Assembly: GCF_000003195.3 (NCBI RefSeq)
Contig: NC_012878.2
Location: 19,568,641 to 19,632,640, forward strand
Direction: 5' to 3'
DNA: 64,000 nucleotides
Source: Sorghum bicolor
Lineage: Eukaryota > Streptophyta > Magnoliopsida > Poales > Poaceae
Shown here: positions 35,638-48,825 of the stretch, in pieces
Position numbering within the stretch: position 1 is the first letter of the stretch
Layout of the letters: each line of letters starts with the position of its first letter
Notes under the pieces: model-generated
Databases searched by the model: none
What the model was told of the DNA's origin: nothing
Seen by the model: the letters and a program-made list of their open reading frames with translations, nothing else
Position numbers and translations under genes: made by a program

Positions 35638-37800
35638 TGTAACACCCTAGGTGTTAAGCATGCACATAGCCTTACCAAAGCAATGCATAAGCATTCTCAT
35701 CAACATAGCATCATGAGCATGTCATTCATCCCAAAATATGATTTTATGTGTTTTATTCCATGTGCTTTAAATATGCTAGAAATATGATGCTTGCTTTTAA
35801 AAATGTGAAATATTCAAAATAGGTTGATTTATGTGTAAGAAGGATTAAGAATATTTTTGTGCAATTTTTGGAGCTATGGAATTTGAGAAATAGAATTTAT
35901 AAAAAAATTTCCAAATTGAATTTATTTGAAAACCTAGAACTAGTTTTAATGTGTAATTCAAATTCTATTTGGAATTTGGTCTTGCTTATTAAAACAAAGT
36001 TGTAGGATTTTTATTTTAGAACAACTTTTCTTTTGGGAGCAAGAGGTGAAAATGAATTTAAATTGGTCCAAATGAATTTAGAAAAGAGATTGGGAAAAGA
36101 AATTTAAAAAAAAAATGGGAAAGGGGCAGGCGCTGCCGGGCCAACCCCGCTTCCCTTTCGGCCCAGCGAGCGGCCCGGCCTGCTCCCCCTCCCCCTCTCT
36201 CCCGCGCGCGCGGCGCCCGCCCTGTCCCAGCCAGCGCCGGCCACGTGGCGGCCGTACGCCGGCGAGGAGCGCGCCGCGGCCGGCCACCTACAACCCTGGT
36301 CGGGACGCCGGCCCGGGCTCCCATGCCACTTCATCCTCTCTGTCGCGCGCCCCTCTCCCTCTCCCTCCTCCCTCCGCTCGCGCAGCGCAGCAGCGGCAGT
36401 TCCGCCGCACGCCATTGCCGGAGAAAGTCCCGCCGCTCGCAGCCGACCGCACCAGAGCTCCAAGCTCACCGCCGAGAGCACCAGCGCACTCGCCATCGCT
36501 GCGGTAAGCCCCTGCGTGCGCTCTACCAAGGTGAGAAGAAACCGTGCGCCGAGAATCGCTCACCGGAGTTGCCCCAAGCTTGCCGGAGTACTCCGCCGCG
36601 ACGGATCTTGCCGTTTCCTACCTCTTTCCGCTCGTTCTTTGGTGCGCTAGGTCGGTTAAGGACCGATCGTTGACGGCCCTCTTGTCATGTTGAACGCATG
36701 CGCCACACTTAGCTGGAAGGATAAGTCGTTCCGACCGCGAAGCCTGAACACTATCCGGGCCGGGGATCGAGCCGCCATGCGCTGTATTGGTGATGGTTGA
36801 GGAGAACGACGAGGGCGCGGCGCGCAACCTTGGTATACCTTGGATACCTCGGTCGCCGGAACGGTCCTCGGGTACTGGCGGTGCCTGCCGAACCCGCGAA
36901 TTGGTCCTGGATAGTGTAATACGGTGATCTGTAGCTCACTTGATTAGTGAGTGTGGTTTATGTGGGGAATAAACTCGCCAGCTGGTTAGAAATCGATTCG
37001 AATCGCAATCGCTCCTGGATAGTGAGCACATGACATGAGCCCTGTCCTCGTAGTAAGGACTATGGAACACTTGGGTTATAATGATAACTGGTTTTATGAA
37101 TGCTATGATGAGGTACCATCATATCACTATACTTGCTTGTAATAGTACAGGTGCAAACCTAGACAATAGGTAATGATAATGTCAACTTGAGCAAATTAAA
37201 AGAAGAAAGATTTATGTAGTTGTGATAATGGAATCCTGCAGTTATGCAAAATGGTCGTCAGCTACTCCACTATATAGCCTTCATGATCCTTGAAGAGTCT
37301 TTATTTTTATTTATGACGGGTAAGTCTAGCTGAGTACATTCTCGTACTCAGGGTTCTACTCCCATGTTGTTTTGCAGATGGTCAAATGTACTATGGTTAT
37401 TGCATCCTCTATCTGTACCCAGCCATGGGCGATGACTAGACCAAGGGCGATGGTCACTCCGTCTTCTCTTTTGCTTTTGTGGGAATGACCGAATTATGGC
37501 ACTGTATCAGACTAACTGTGTGTGTTGTATTTTCGAACTATGAAGCTTCCGCTACTTGAAGGACTTGGTTTGTAATAATTTTAGGAACTCCGATGTATTT
37601 TATGAATGTTGTAATCTGGATGTATTTGTGGATGGCGACCGCTAAACTTATTACGATCTTGGCTGTTGTACGATGTGTGGTTTGAAATCTTTCGAGATTT
37701 CACGGACTACCGGGATTATATGGGCTTAAGCCTGATGGTTTGACTATGCAAATGGTCACTATTAGGCTTAATCTCTTATAATTTGGTCGGTTGTGTTATA
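35638..37800 (+). mobile_element. Solo LTR N (2163 bp, Tekay/Del-like, tentative)
   Basis: Begins TGTAACACCC, ends TGTGTTATA (TA for the usual CA), flanked by GGTGC at 35633-35637 and 37801-37805. No internal domains, primer site or second LTR, so it is a solo LTR left by LTR-LTR recombination. Inside: a hairpin AAAGTTGT/ACAACTTT at 35996-36028, a GC-rich block (about 36118-36620), and CGTACTCAGGGTTCTACTCC near 37345, similar to E. ORFs in the GC-rich block are chance frames. Confidence 0.85.
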
Positions 37801-38223
37801 GGTGCAGTCCCCAGGAATGTTGATCTTCCACCAATTTATGTCCCTTATTTTGAAAAAAGCATCTTGTCACATAAATTAGTGATGTGACGAGACCTCCTGA
37901 CGCATTGTCAGATTGTTGCATGAAAAGTTGCGCCTGGTAACTGTGCAGCCACTCTTTGCGCTGTTCAAGAAAAGGGAATCATCAATTATACAAAAAGGCC
38001 GCCGTATTAACTGTCGGTAATTGTTGAAAACCGAAACGCCGCATCCGCTGTTGGGCCCGCCCACTTCCCAAGAATGCGGGAAGTGGGAGGGGTGGAGTTG
38101 TGGCTTATAAAAGCTTGACAGTGCCCCCGTATTGCTTACCCTACCATTGCCTTCAAGCTTTCCATTCTCGCCTTCTACAATCACTATCAGTCCTCCCAAC
38201 TCGCAGTCATTCCCGCAGCGTCA
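37801..38223 (+). promoter_or_regulatory. J1: polypurine side and promoter of the antisense gene
   Basis: 37801-37805 is N's right duplication. The J1 LTR edge (minus TGCACC) is at 37806. A minus-strand purine tract CCTGGGGAC follows. The antisense promoter has an inverted repeat CCCACTTCCC (38060-38069) / GGGAAGTGGG (38078-38087) and TATAAAA at 38106-38112, 118 bp before the ATG. The J2 copy keeps the same layout (62205-62232, TATA near 62251, ATG 62369). Confidence 0.65.
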
Positions 38224-41200
38224 ATGGCGAAGAGCGACTCCAAGAAGAGAGCCGAGCTGATGGCTAAGGAGTGGAAGAAGTCCCGTAGCAGCGTGAGGTC
38301 CCTCAACGACCTCGTCGGCATGGGGCTACTGCACAGCCAAGAGCTCAGCGGCTGGAGGGCGCCGGAGGGGGAGAGCTACCCCGACCCTCGTGCCGGTGAG
38401 ATCGTGGTTTTCGAAGATTTTGTCAAGAGGGGTTTTGGGGTTCCTGTCCATCCTTTTCTCCAGGGGCTTCTGCTTTACTATGAGATTGGGATCTACAATC
38501 TGCACCCGAACTCAATTCTTCTTATTTCCACTTTCATCCATCTGTGCGAGGCCTATGTTGGGATAGAGCCGCACTTCGATCTTTTCCACTACCTTTTCTG
38601 TTTGAGGAAGAAGGGGGCGGTTGGAGGCTCCAAGATTGCAGGTGGAGTATACCTCGATCTTCGTGACGGGATGAAGAACCGGTATCTCCACTGCCAGTGG
38701 AATACTTCTCTCACCGAATGGTACAAGAAGCGGTTCTACGTCAGGGAAGAGCCGGGCAGTTCCATGTTTTGCGACGTGGGCTACATTCCTGAGAAGAGGG
38801 TCAGTTGGACAGACCGCCCGCATTTCACTGGTCAGGTAGGAGACCTGATGAAGCTGATTGACTGGTCCCGTTTAGACGGGCTAGGAGTGGTCGGCAACTT
38901 CATCTGTCGTCGGGTGATGCCCTGCCAGAAGAGGGTACATCCGGCGTATGAATACGCTGGGAGCCAGGACCCGACCAGGATGAGTCCTGAAGTTTTGGAG
39001 AAGGCGGAAGTGCAACAACTGTTGAACGAGCCGTTCAACTTTGCGGACGACAGCTTCATCCGTAGTGGTGATCGGGTGCTGGCCTTCAAGCTGGGACGAC
39101 CAGCTCCCAAGGTAATGTTGCGAGCTGATTTCGCTTTCTGAGTACGTGTTCTCCTAGTTGTTGATTTGTCTTTTTTACTGCAGATTGGAGACGTTGACCG
39201 ATGCGCAGTGTACGTATCACTGGCACCTGGCATGGAGAACCCCGCGGGGGAGGACCCGCCAGAAGACGACGCTGCTCGGTGTGCTCGATACACCAGCAGT
39301 GAGGAGGAGCAGAACCATCCCGCCCCGACCACCGAAGACAAAGTGGCAGGGAAAAGGCCACTGGCGGCGGACCCCTCCCCTACGGAAGCACTGCCGGCGG
39401 AGAGCAGTCAGGCGCCAAAGCATCATCGGCTCGTCCGGATCACCGACGACGATGACGAGGAGGAGGAGGCCGCGCCTTCTCTAGTCCGAAGGCCGCGCAG
39501 TCGACCGGACGTTGCACCGGCCACCACTGGTCGGGTGTCCAACGACCCTCCTACACCGCACTCCGAGCCGACGCGCGTCGTAGAGACGGGGGCGCAGGCA
39601 CCGACCGGTAGGACCAGGAGGAGGTTCACCGCGACACATAGGCGTTCTGACCTGTAAGTTATCAATCTTACTTTCGTGCTGCGATATTCTGCGTTTTGTT
39701 TCTGTTTCTGACATTGTTTAAATGTCGTCTTGTTGTTTAGCGCGGCATCGGACGTCGACCCTGACCACGTTGCTCTCCAGAGGGCGGCCGAGCCTACAGC
39801 TGCTGTTGGGGACGCCGCGCCGCAGACCACGGAGCAGCCTGCGATGACAACCGCTGCTACGAGCGCCGAGGATCATCCGGCCCCGGCGGGTGCCGCGGCG
39901 AGGACCCCGACGAGGAACGAGGAGGCTGTGAGGACGCCTCCCCCGAGTATCGTTGTGGAGGAGGAGAGCAGAGCCCCGACTCCTCCAGCCGAAGAGAGGG
40001 GAGTCCCAACGCCGCCCCGAGCAGGGGCCTCGCCGCCCGTAGGCTCCCCTAGCCTGAACCAGGGGCCAGTGATGCCTACGGGCGCAGCCGGTGGTAGTAC
40101 GGCGAATGAGGAGACCCAGACGGCCTCTGACGATGATGTGGAGGAGATCCAAGGTCGTCCCCGTGATGGTCGTGAGCACGTCTACGTGTGGCGCCAACGC
40201 GGGGACCACTTCATCGGGCATGAGGAGCTCGCGGAGACGGAGGAGGCCGCAAGGGTAGAGCGCGCGGCAAAACATCTTGTGGACGAGGTTAAGGTAAGTG
40301 GTCCTTTTTGCTGCTCGATGCTTATGCGCTATGTTCGTGGTTTCGATATGTGTTCTTCTTTGCAGGGCATAATGAAAACGGCGAAGTACCGGAAAAGGTG
40401 CTTCGACCAAATTGAGGGCATTGTGGCCGAGAACAAGGCCCTGTCTACGGAGGTGGATCGGCTTCGGTGGGAGGCTGGGGATAAGGTGGCCGAGATGAGT
40501 GCCCAGGGAGAGCGCCTTCTCGACCTCACCCGCGTTTGGCCGACCAGTATCGGCAAAGGACAGGTCAGTCGCGTACTCCGAGCAGCTGTATGTAGCCGCG
40601 TGGTTAGTTTTGTTGACCTGGGGATTGTTCCTGTAGACTTTGAGGAGGAGGTTGCACGCCTCCGGCAAGAGAAGGAACAGCTTGGCCAGGAGCTTGCCGG
40701 GGCGCTGGAGACCGGGCGTCGAGCCGGCGAGGAGCTAAGCAACAGGAATCGGGAGTTGTCTGGTAATAACCGTGCCACCCCCTTTTTTAGTTGGTTGCTC
40801 AGCGTTCCTTTCCTTATTCTTGAACTGATCTCCCGCTTGGTTTGTAGTGCTCAAGGTGAATACCAAAAAGCATTTAGACGAGCTGATCAAGGACCGGGAC
40901 TCCTGGAAGACCAACTGCATTAAGCTTTGGAAAGGAGTAGCCCCGGTTCTGGACTTGATCACCCCCGAGCTCCCTGAAGACCAGCCTCGCGCGCCCAGAC
41001 TAACGCCAGTTGAGAAGGCGCAGCGGGCGTGGGACTGGCTCGAGCAGTTCGTCAAGGATGCCGGGGAATTCGCCGGTGCGCACGTCCTCAGCATGGTGCG
41101 CGCCCACTATCCTCTGGTCGACCTGTCTAGGCTGGAGAGGGGGTACCCCAAGGAGGTTGGTCCGCGGGAGGCATACGACCTTCGTGCTGGCCTGCTTGAC

Positions 41201-41413
41201 TTGTCGTCGACGGTGATCGGCGACATCAACCTTTGTGGGATGGCCACTCCCCCTGACCAGCCGGGGTCAGACAGGTCGGCTAGGGAGTTGTCAGGAGCAT
41301 CCATTCACGGAGATGGGCGGTCGACGCCTGCGGTCTCGACCAGCCAAGCGTCGGTGGCCCCGACCCCTTCGTCCGAGCAGCAAGGCCGAGCGGGTGATCA
41401 GCCCGATCAGTAG
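38224..41413 (+). CDS. J1: antisense extra gene, 'putative gypsy type transposon' domain protein (multi-exon)
   Basis: Runs opposite to J1's pol, between pol and the 3' LTR. Exon 1 38224-39111, exon 2 39184-39653, exon 3 39741-40293, exon 4 40366-40563, exon 5 40637-40762, exon 6 40848-41413. Introns are 72-87 bp with GT...AG ends. The 40564-40636 segment is open if left unspliced and its removal would shift the frame, so that intron is doubtful. Exon 1 matches the Pfam class 'putative gypsy type transposon' (Transposase_28): PVHPFLQGLLLYYEIGI, CEAYVGIEPHFDLF. The middle is acidic and Pro-rich, and the C-terminal part is coiled coil. AATAAA at 41493-41498. Function is not known to me. The name reflects its occurrence in gypsy elements. 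Confidence 0.75.
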
Positions 41414-41741
41414 GCCTGTAGGATAGTCTGTAAAAGTAGACTAGGAACCGCCCGGCGGGGTGTTTATTGTAAACTCTGTATGTAAAGTTTGTAATAAAGT
41501 TTAATTTTGTCATGACCATGATTTTGAGCGCTGCAATGTTCTCTGAGTGATGTATCACTGTGTTTGATTAACAATCGTTAAGAATCTTCGCCGCAGAGGA
41601 GGATTGTTGTGCTCGTCGAAAGCTCTGCGTGTAAACAGTATATAGCGAAAAAAGAAGACTTTTATTATGACTAATTATAAGAAACTTACAAGCAAATGGT
41701 ACTGGAACTTATGGATAGAAACGGCGTAGTTTGTCTATGTT
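41414..41741. other. J1: convergent 3' ends of antisense gene and pol
   Basis: Contains the poly(A) signal AATAAA (41493-41498) of the plus-strand gene. On the other strand it is the short spacer after pol. No other feature seen. Confidence 0.6.
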
Positions 41742-44422
41742 TCAAGAATTAGGCACGCGTGTTCTGTCTGGATACGCCAGTCTGTAGGACGTAGGGCGTG
41801 TGACTTCGGCGACCACAAAGGGTCCTTCCCAAGGTGTGGATAACTTGTGCGGTCCTTCGTGGCTTGTTTTCCACATGAGAACCAAATCACCGACCACGAA
41901 GGAATGGTCTTTGACGTTCCTGTTGTGGTACCGCCTGAAGGCGTCGAGATACATTGCTGTTCGAAGACATGAGGTTAGACGCTTTTCCTCCATGCAGTTG
42001 ATTTCGAGTTCCCTGGTGTTGTCAGCCGTTGACTGGTCGAAGTTTTCGACTCTTGGAGATCCGAAGGTGACATCAGATGGGAGCACTGCCTCGGAGCCAT
42101 AAACCATGAAGTAGGGTGACACGCCTGTATTGCGACTAGCCTGTGTTCGGAGACCCCAGACCACAGTCGGTAACTCTTTCATCCAACGACCAAGTGCTCT
42201 GTCGTTCTCGGTGTACAACCTTTTCTTTAGGGCATCAATAATCATTCCGTTCGCGCGCTCTACTTTTCCGTTTGCCCGTGGGTGAGCTACTGACACGTAC
42301 TTTATGACTATGCTCCTGTCATCGCTGAAGTCCCAGAACGTAGTGCCAGTGAACTGAGTACCCAGGTCGGTGATTATACTGTTGGGGATCCCGAATCTGT
42401 GTATGATTTGATCAAGGAATTCCATAGCTTTCTTGGAGGTTGCTTTGACCAGTGGCATGTATTTGATCCACTTCGAGAATTTGTCTATTAACACGAAGAC
42501 GAACTTGAAGTTGCCGGGAGCCGGTTTAAATGGACCGATCATGTCGAGGCCCCAGCAGGCGAAAGGCCAGGACACGGAATGGTTTGAATCTCGTGAGCAG
42601 GTACGTGGGTCCTCTTAGCGAAGAACTGGCATCCTTCACAATGTCGGACCAGTTTCTCGGCATCGGTGACCGCGGTTGGCCAGTAAAAACCTGCTCGGAA
42701 AGCCTTCCCGACCAGTGTTCTGGAGGCCGCGTGGTTGCCGCAGGATCCGGCGTGTATGTCATCCAAGAGCTTGATGTCGTCATCTTGGGATATGCATTTG
42801 AGCAGTACCTCAGAACTTGTGTTCTTTCGCATAAGCTTGCCATCCACCAGTATGTAATTCTTGGATCGCCGAATGAGGTGCTCATTTTCCGTTTTATCCT
42901 GAAAGCCTGACCTGTCCGATATATACCTGATGAAAGGGGTGCGCCAGTAACGGCTGCTAGTTGTCGGAGTAGCATCATCTATGATCATTGCCTCATTAGG
43001 TTGCTTTTTGACCAGGTCTGTGCCCACACTCGGCGCGTGGATGTCCTGAACGAAAACGCCCTGCGGGATTTGGGCCCGAGATGACCCTAACTTTGACAGC
43101 GCATCCGCTGCCTGGTTCTTATCGCGGACTACGTGGATGTACTCTATGCTATAGAAGTTCGATTCTCATTTGCGGATTTCTTTGCAGTAGAGGTCCATCT
43201 TCTCATGGGTTGTGTCCCATTCCTTGTTGAGCTGGTTGATGACTAAGGCAGAATCGCCATGGACGTAGAGGCGTTTGACTCCCAGTTTGACAGCTAGCAG
43301 TATGCCGTGTAGGCATGCTTCGTACTCAGCGATGTTGTTTGATGCTGGAAAGAGGATCCTAAGGACGTAGCGTAGTTTGTCCTTGTTAGGCAACACGAAA
43401 AGTATCCCAGCGCCAGCGCCGTTGATGTTCAAGGACCCGTCGAAGAACATTGACCAGTGGTGGGAGATGTCGGAAACGGGAGGCTCGTTGAGGTCCGTCC
43501 ACTCTGCGATGAAATCGACCAGGGCCTGAGACTTGACGGTGGTGCGGCTCTGGAAATCCAGGGAGAATGGGCATAATTCCATTGCCCATTTTACGATTTT
43601 GCCGTTGGCATCCTTGTTGCGTAGAATGTCCCCCAGAGGGAAGCTGGTGGTTACCAAGACCCGATGGCCGTCGAAGTAGTGCTTTAGCTTCCTCGAAGTT
43701 ATGAGGATGGCGTATATGAGCTTCTGTATCTGTGGGTATCTGGCCTTGGACTCGTTTAAGACTTCGCTTATGAAATAAATGGGTCTCTGGACTTTGTAGA
43801 CGTGGCCTGGCTCGTCTCGCTCGACCACTACTGCCATTGAGACAACCCTGTCGGTTGCTATAATGTAAAGGAGTAGGTCTTCATTGGGCTGAGGTGCTGT
43901 GAGAACAGGCGGTGAGGTGAGGAAAGTCTTGAGCTGGGTGAACGCAGCATCAACTTCCTCTGTCCAGGAGAATTTTTCCGACGCCTTCAAGAGTTTGAAG
44001 AAAGGGAGGCCTTTTTCTCCTAGTCTTGAGATGAAGCGGCTGAGAGTGGCCATACATCCGGTGAGCTTTTGAATATCCTTGACATTTTTAGGTGGTCGCA
44101 TGTCGAGCACTGCTTTTACTTTTGAAGGATTCGGTCGTATGCCGTCGCGGATGACGACGTTGCCGAGTAGTAGACCAGAAGGGACCCCAAAGATGCACTT
44201 TTTGGGGTTAAGCTTCCACTTGTATTTGTTTAATGCCTTAAAGGTTCGGTCTAAGTTGTCGATTAGAGTGCTTGCATTCCTTGTTTTGACAACGACGTCG
44301 TCTACATAAGCCTCGACGAGGTCATCACAAATCTCATCGTGGAGGCATTGCTGGATGGCTCATTGATAGGTGGCTCCAGCGTTTTTGAGTCCAAAGGACA
44401 TGGTCGTGTAGCAATATGTGCC
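41742..44422 (-). pseudogene. J1: end of reverse transcriptase, RNase H and integrase
   Basis: Minus strand. From 44422: MSFGLKNAGATYQ, then TGA in place of an Arg codon (about 44360), YVDDVVVK (about 44315-44290), the connection, RNase H (FFDGSLNINGAG near 43450; NIAEYEACLHG), the integrase finger (HCEGCQ near 42650), then catalytic Asp in GLDMIG (about 42545), Asp in ITDLGTQF (about 42380), Glu in NGKVERANG (about 42265), and a C-terminal WEGPFVV segment. There is a frameshift between about 42575 and 42540. Removing L plus one duplication (12336 bp, a multiple of 3) puts this in frame with the J1 gag-protease-RT to the right. Confidence 0.9.
44418..44422. repeat. Target-site duplication of L, left copy (GTGCC)
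   Basis: GTGCC precedes the L 5' LTR and recurs at 56754-56758. Confidence 0.93.
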
Positions 44423-45125
44423 TGTTGACACCGTTTTTGGGCACGTGTCCAGGCCGGCAGGATAAGACGGCGGTGTTTTGTCTACAGGATGAGTTGCCGA
44501 TGAGGATGGTTGCCGATGAAGGAGGGGTTGAACGTGACTGAGTTTATAGGTGGTGATGTGTCTGTGCCGATGGCTATGACAAGGAAGTTTGCCGATGACT
44601 ATGACAAGGGAGTCTGCCGGTGATACGAAGGGAGAGTCCAGAAGCTGCCGATCGGTTTGTGGAAGAGTTTCAGCTTGTCACGGGGGATAGATTTGTTATT
44701 TCCTTAGTTATTTAAATTGTTTTGTATACGGATTCCATGTAATTTGGAATTCGAATTCTAATCGTGTCTGGTTGTAGCTCTTTGAGCAGGGTATAAATAT
44801 AGACCCTAGGACCTTGTAATGAGATATCTATCAATCAATCAAACACACGTTTTTACTCATATTTCAGCATCTACTTTTTCGATGACTTCGTCATACTTTT
44901 TCCCTTTTATTACGAGTTCTTAGGAATTCGTCGACTTAAGCTCGGCGTGTTCTTGAGTTCCGCGTGAGTACCTCTTAGCCGTGACATCTGGGCACATCGC
45001 TGTTGTCAGGACTAAAGTATTCGAGTTATCACCTTTGCCGATAGTAAGGTCAAATCGGCTGGGACGCCTTAACGTTTGAATCGGGTATTAGCCCTTTGTG
45101 TTTGCAGATCGATTTTGCATCAACA
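44423..45125 (+). mobile_element. Element L: 5' LTR (703 bp)
   Basis: TGTTGACACC start, GCATCAACA end. TATAAATA near 44792. Seven GCCGAT/ATCGGC words by eye. The primer-binding region TGGCACGCTCGGTGGGAC follows at about 45133-45150. I do not assign its tRNA. Confidence 0.93.
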
Positions 45126-45171
45126 CATCTTTTGGCACGCTCGGTGGGACAGATTCAAGATCAAGATCAAC

Positions 45172-48100
45172 ATGTCGATCTCTGACTTTGATCAGGAGAA
45201 CGTCATCCCCGTGACGGAAGCCAATCTCAAGGATGAGCAGAAGCAAGCTATCGCCCAAGCCATGGAGGAATACAAGCTGCAATGCCTGAAGTCCTTCAGC
45301 ATAAACAAGAGCGGTGAGGTGATCCAGAAAGATGCACTGCCGACACCACGACAGGTTACTTTCGAAGCCAATCCTGGCAAGCTTCAAGATATGGTTGACA
45401 GTGCTGTCAACCGTGCTTTGATCAACCAAGCTGGTGTACTGTCTAATACGGTTTTCAATGCCGTGGCAAGAACTTTCAAGGAAGGACAAATCCCACCAGA
45501 TTATGTGGGCCCCACTCATCATCAGCCAACATCACCGGAGGTCACGGCTCCATCGGCTGCTATGGCCGCTGCGAGTGCACAATCTGCCGTCCCTCCAAGT
45601 ACGTTGGGAGCTACTAATGCACAATCTGTGCCGATGACAACTAACCCGCAGACTTCAGGTGGGCAGAATAAACTGACTACAGATATGTTGGCATCGGCAA
45701 TGTCAGGGTTGACTCCTCCTCCCAACTGGTGGGGTTATGGTATGCCTCCAGAGTTGACGCCGAGTACATCGCAGATAACTGACATGAGGGGCAAGGCTCC
45801 TATGGCATCGGCGCCTCCCAATGCGCTGTTGAACCAGAGTCCTCGGTATACTACAATTACTACTGCGAGGCCTCACACCGGGAATCCTCAAGATTCAATG
45901 TTCCAAATGCCTAATGCATCGGCAGATTCAATGTTGATGCAACAGAGGTCTATGGCCCAGTCGGGGTATGTCAATTCAATGATGATGCCCAATTACCAAT
46001 CATCGGCAGCGCCTATGCCGATGACCGCTAATAATGGATGGCTTGGGCAACAAGTCTTTCCACAAACGCCCCAACAGAGTTACCAGGCTACAGGGTTCCA
46101 GCAAGGACAGATCTATCCCGGATTCTAGAGTCAGGGGATCCCTAACCAGCCAATGAATCTCGGACAGCAAGTCGGGGGGCAGCAAATTGGTGGACATCAG
46201 TTTGGTGGCCCGCAAATTGGAGGCCAGATGATCAATCCAATGTTCCGTGTGGATCGTGTCCCAAACAGACACGTGGAGGCTCACCATCAGATGCCGGATC
46301 CGCAACCTCCTCATTGGCAGGAGGCCGATGCGTACTGGGCCGATAAGATTGCTGAAGTAATGAGAGACCAATTTGGGATAAAACCCAAAGTCAACACTTA
46401 CTCTTATCGGACACCGTATCCTCCCGCATATGATTTGATCCCGCTTCCGCATCGGTACAAGTTGCCAGATTTTACTAAGTTTTCTGGGCAAGACGACACG
46501 TCAACCATGGAGCATGTCAACAGGTTCATCATTCAATGCGGAGAAGCCGGTAATAGGGACGAATTGAGGGTTCGTCTATTTTCATCATCATTGTCTGGAT
46601 CGGCCTTTACCTGGTTCATATCACTACCTCCTAACTCAGTGATCACTTGGGCCGATCTGGAGAAACAATTCCACAAATACTTCTTTTATGGGGTTCATGA
46701 GAAGATCACCGATTTGGTCAAGTTGAGGCAACGCAATGATGAATCGGTTGAAGGTTTTGTGCAGAGGATACGGGAAGTCAAAAATAAATGTTATAGTCTG
46801 GTTCTAGATGATCGGCAGCTAGCCGATTTGGCTTTCCAGGGTTTATTACCACACATCAGGGATAAGTATGCCTCTCAGGAGTTTGAAAGCTTAAGTCATC
46901 TAGTGCAGAGGATTTCTGATCAAGACATCAAGCCTTTCGAGCCCAAAAGAGCATGGAACAAGAAGGTATAATTTGTTGATGAGGCAACAAGCTCAGATTC
47001 CGATGAAGAACCAGTCATCGGCTTGGCAGAGTGGGTAAAGAACAAGAAGCCGATGTCTTGTCCTTTTGGGCAGAAGGAACCAGAGAAGTTCGCTTTTGAC
47101 ACCGCTAAGGCCGATAGGATATTTGATTTTCTACTTCAGGAAGGTCAGATCAAGCTGTCTCCTAATCACGTGATCCCATCGGCTGAGGAATTGAAGAGGA
47201 TGAAATATTGCAAGTGGCATAATGCAACTTCTCATGACACCAATGAGTGCAATGTTTTCAGACAGCAGCTGCAATCGGCTATAGAGTCTGGGAGAATCAA
47301 GTTTGACAGTTCCAAGACCCAGAAGCCGATGAAGATAGACCAACATCCTTTCCCGACAAACATGTTGGATGCTAAGGGAAAGGCCAAGGTCTTAACATCG
47401 GAAGCAGCCGAGAAAAGTGCATCGGTAGATCCTCAGCATCAAGTTACTACTGCCGATGCAAGAGGTAGGGGCTTGGTTCAGGAAGGAACCAGCTCAGGTA
47501 GGCCTCCTCGGTCTGGCATCGTTATAACTCATAGAAGGCCTCGAGATAACTGGCAACAACGGGAAGATCGGTATCGGCGCCAGCAAGAAGATTATCGTCG
47601 GGAGGAAGAGAGAGGCCGACAGGAGTGGAATCGGCATAGAGATCACTGGAACTGTCCGTTCTTCATCCATTGTTGGGAGGAGAATATTAAGCTTCCCATT
47701 GTCAGAGACTGCCCTGAATGCAATGGTTATGATCGGTATGATAGGACCGATCGGCGTTATCATGATGACAGTCGACGATTTAATGGGCCGATCAGAGGAA
47801 GGGCATCAATTCATGATCGGCTGGGGGGTAGGCTCAGCGTGCACGATAGGCTTGGTGATCGTGTCCAATATTTTCCCAGGAACCAGGAAGAGCTCGAGGA
47901 GATGGCTAATGTACGAGTTCCCGATGAGTTCATATTTTGCAGGGATGCTAATACGCATCGGATGGAGTCAAGGGAGAGTCGACGCCTAGTAGCAAGGCAG
48001 AAGCCGCTTCCTCCGTGGTGTCCGGAAGGGTTGACCAAGACACAGAAAAGGAGATTGCAGCGAGAAAGGCAAGAAGGGCTAAGCAAGGGCGAGAGCTCTG

Positions 48101-48825
48101 GGAAACCTGAGGATCGACATCAACCAGATCCTAAAGGAGAAGGTCCATCGGCAGATGTCAACATGGTCTTTATGTTGCCGATGGAATTCCTTGCGCCATC
48201 CGGTGATGATGAGGTGGAGTTTTCCGATCAAATAGCTCAGTTGGCTCTAGATCCGATGACAGCTATCTTCGAGAAGCCTGCCGATGATGAAAGACAGCAT
48301 CTCAAGGCTCTGTTTGTCAAAGGAAGGATTGATGGGCAGCCGATGACTAAGATTTTAATTGATGGAGGAGCTGCTATCAATATCATGCCATATGCGGTGT
48401 ATCGGAAGCTTGGAAAAGGAGATCAAGATTTAACCAAGACCGATATGATGCTCAAAGACTTTGAAGGGAACGTGTCTCCAGTCAAAGGGGCAATATGTGT
48501 AGAGTTGACCATCGACAGCAAAACCTTGCCAACAACTTTCTTCGTGATCAGTGGAAAGGGTGCTTACAACTTGCTACTGGGGAGAGATTGGATTCATGCT
48601 AATTGTTGCATCCCGTCTACAATGCACCAATGTTTGGTTCAGTGGGTAGGCGACAAAATTGAGATTGTCCCGGGAGATTCTTCTTATGTCATTGCGTCGG
48701 CAGAGGCGGACACCTATGAGAAGACCAGGTGCATTTCAAGAGAAGTTTGGGAGAAAGATTTTCTCAAAGTTGCCGATTACGAGATTCCACCGATCCAAGC
48801 AGTCGGTTCTGATGACGGTTTTTAA
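45172..48825 (+). pseudogene. Element L: gag-protease polyprotein (two nonsense codons)
   Basis: One frame from MSISDFDQ to TAA at 48823-48825. N-terminal Gln/Pro-rich region, then a retrotransposon gag domain (about 46470-46920; GSAFTWFISLPPNS, FHKYFFYGVHEKITDL), a knuckle of type CX2HX4HX4C (CKWHNATSHDTNEC, near 47211), an Arg-rich region, then retropepsin with DGGAAINIMP (about 48361) and LLLGRDW (about 48574). Stops: TAG at 46126-46128 (Gln in copy C) and TAA at 46969-46971 (Ser in copy C). The start at 45172 is chosen because it follows the primer site and matches C at 16151. The stop overlaps the pol ATG by one base. Confidence 0.9.

Noticed and set aside
35404..35640. Regularly spaced repeats resembling a CRISPR array
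   Set aside because: The period is a contiguous 70-bp minisatellite without unique spacers, it lies in an LTR, and the context is a plant genome.
36058..36673. ORFs of 90-140 codons in another GC-rich block
   Set aside because: Same situation inside the solo LTR N. No domain and multiple overlapping frames.
39718..40668. 316-codon minus-strand ORF
   Set aside because: Shadow of the plus-strand J1 antisense-gene exons 3-5. Arg/Leu-rich composition is as expected from a complemented GC-rich frame.
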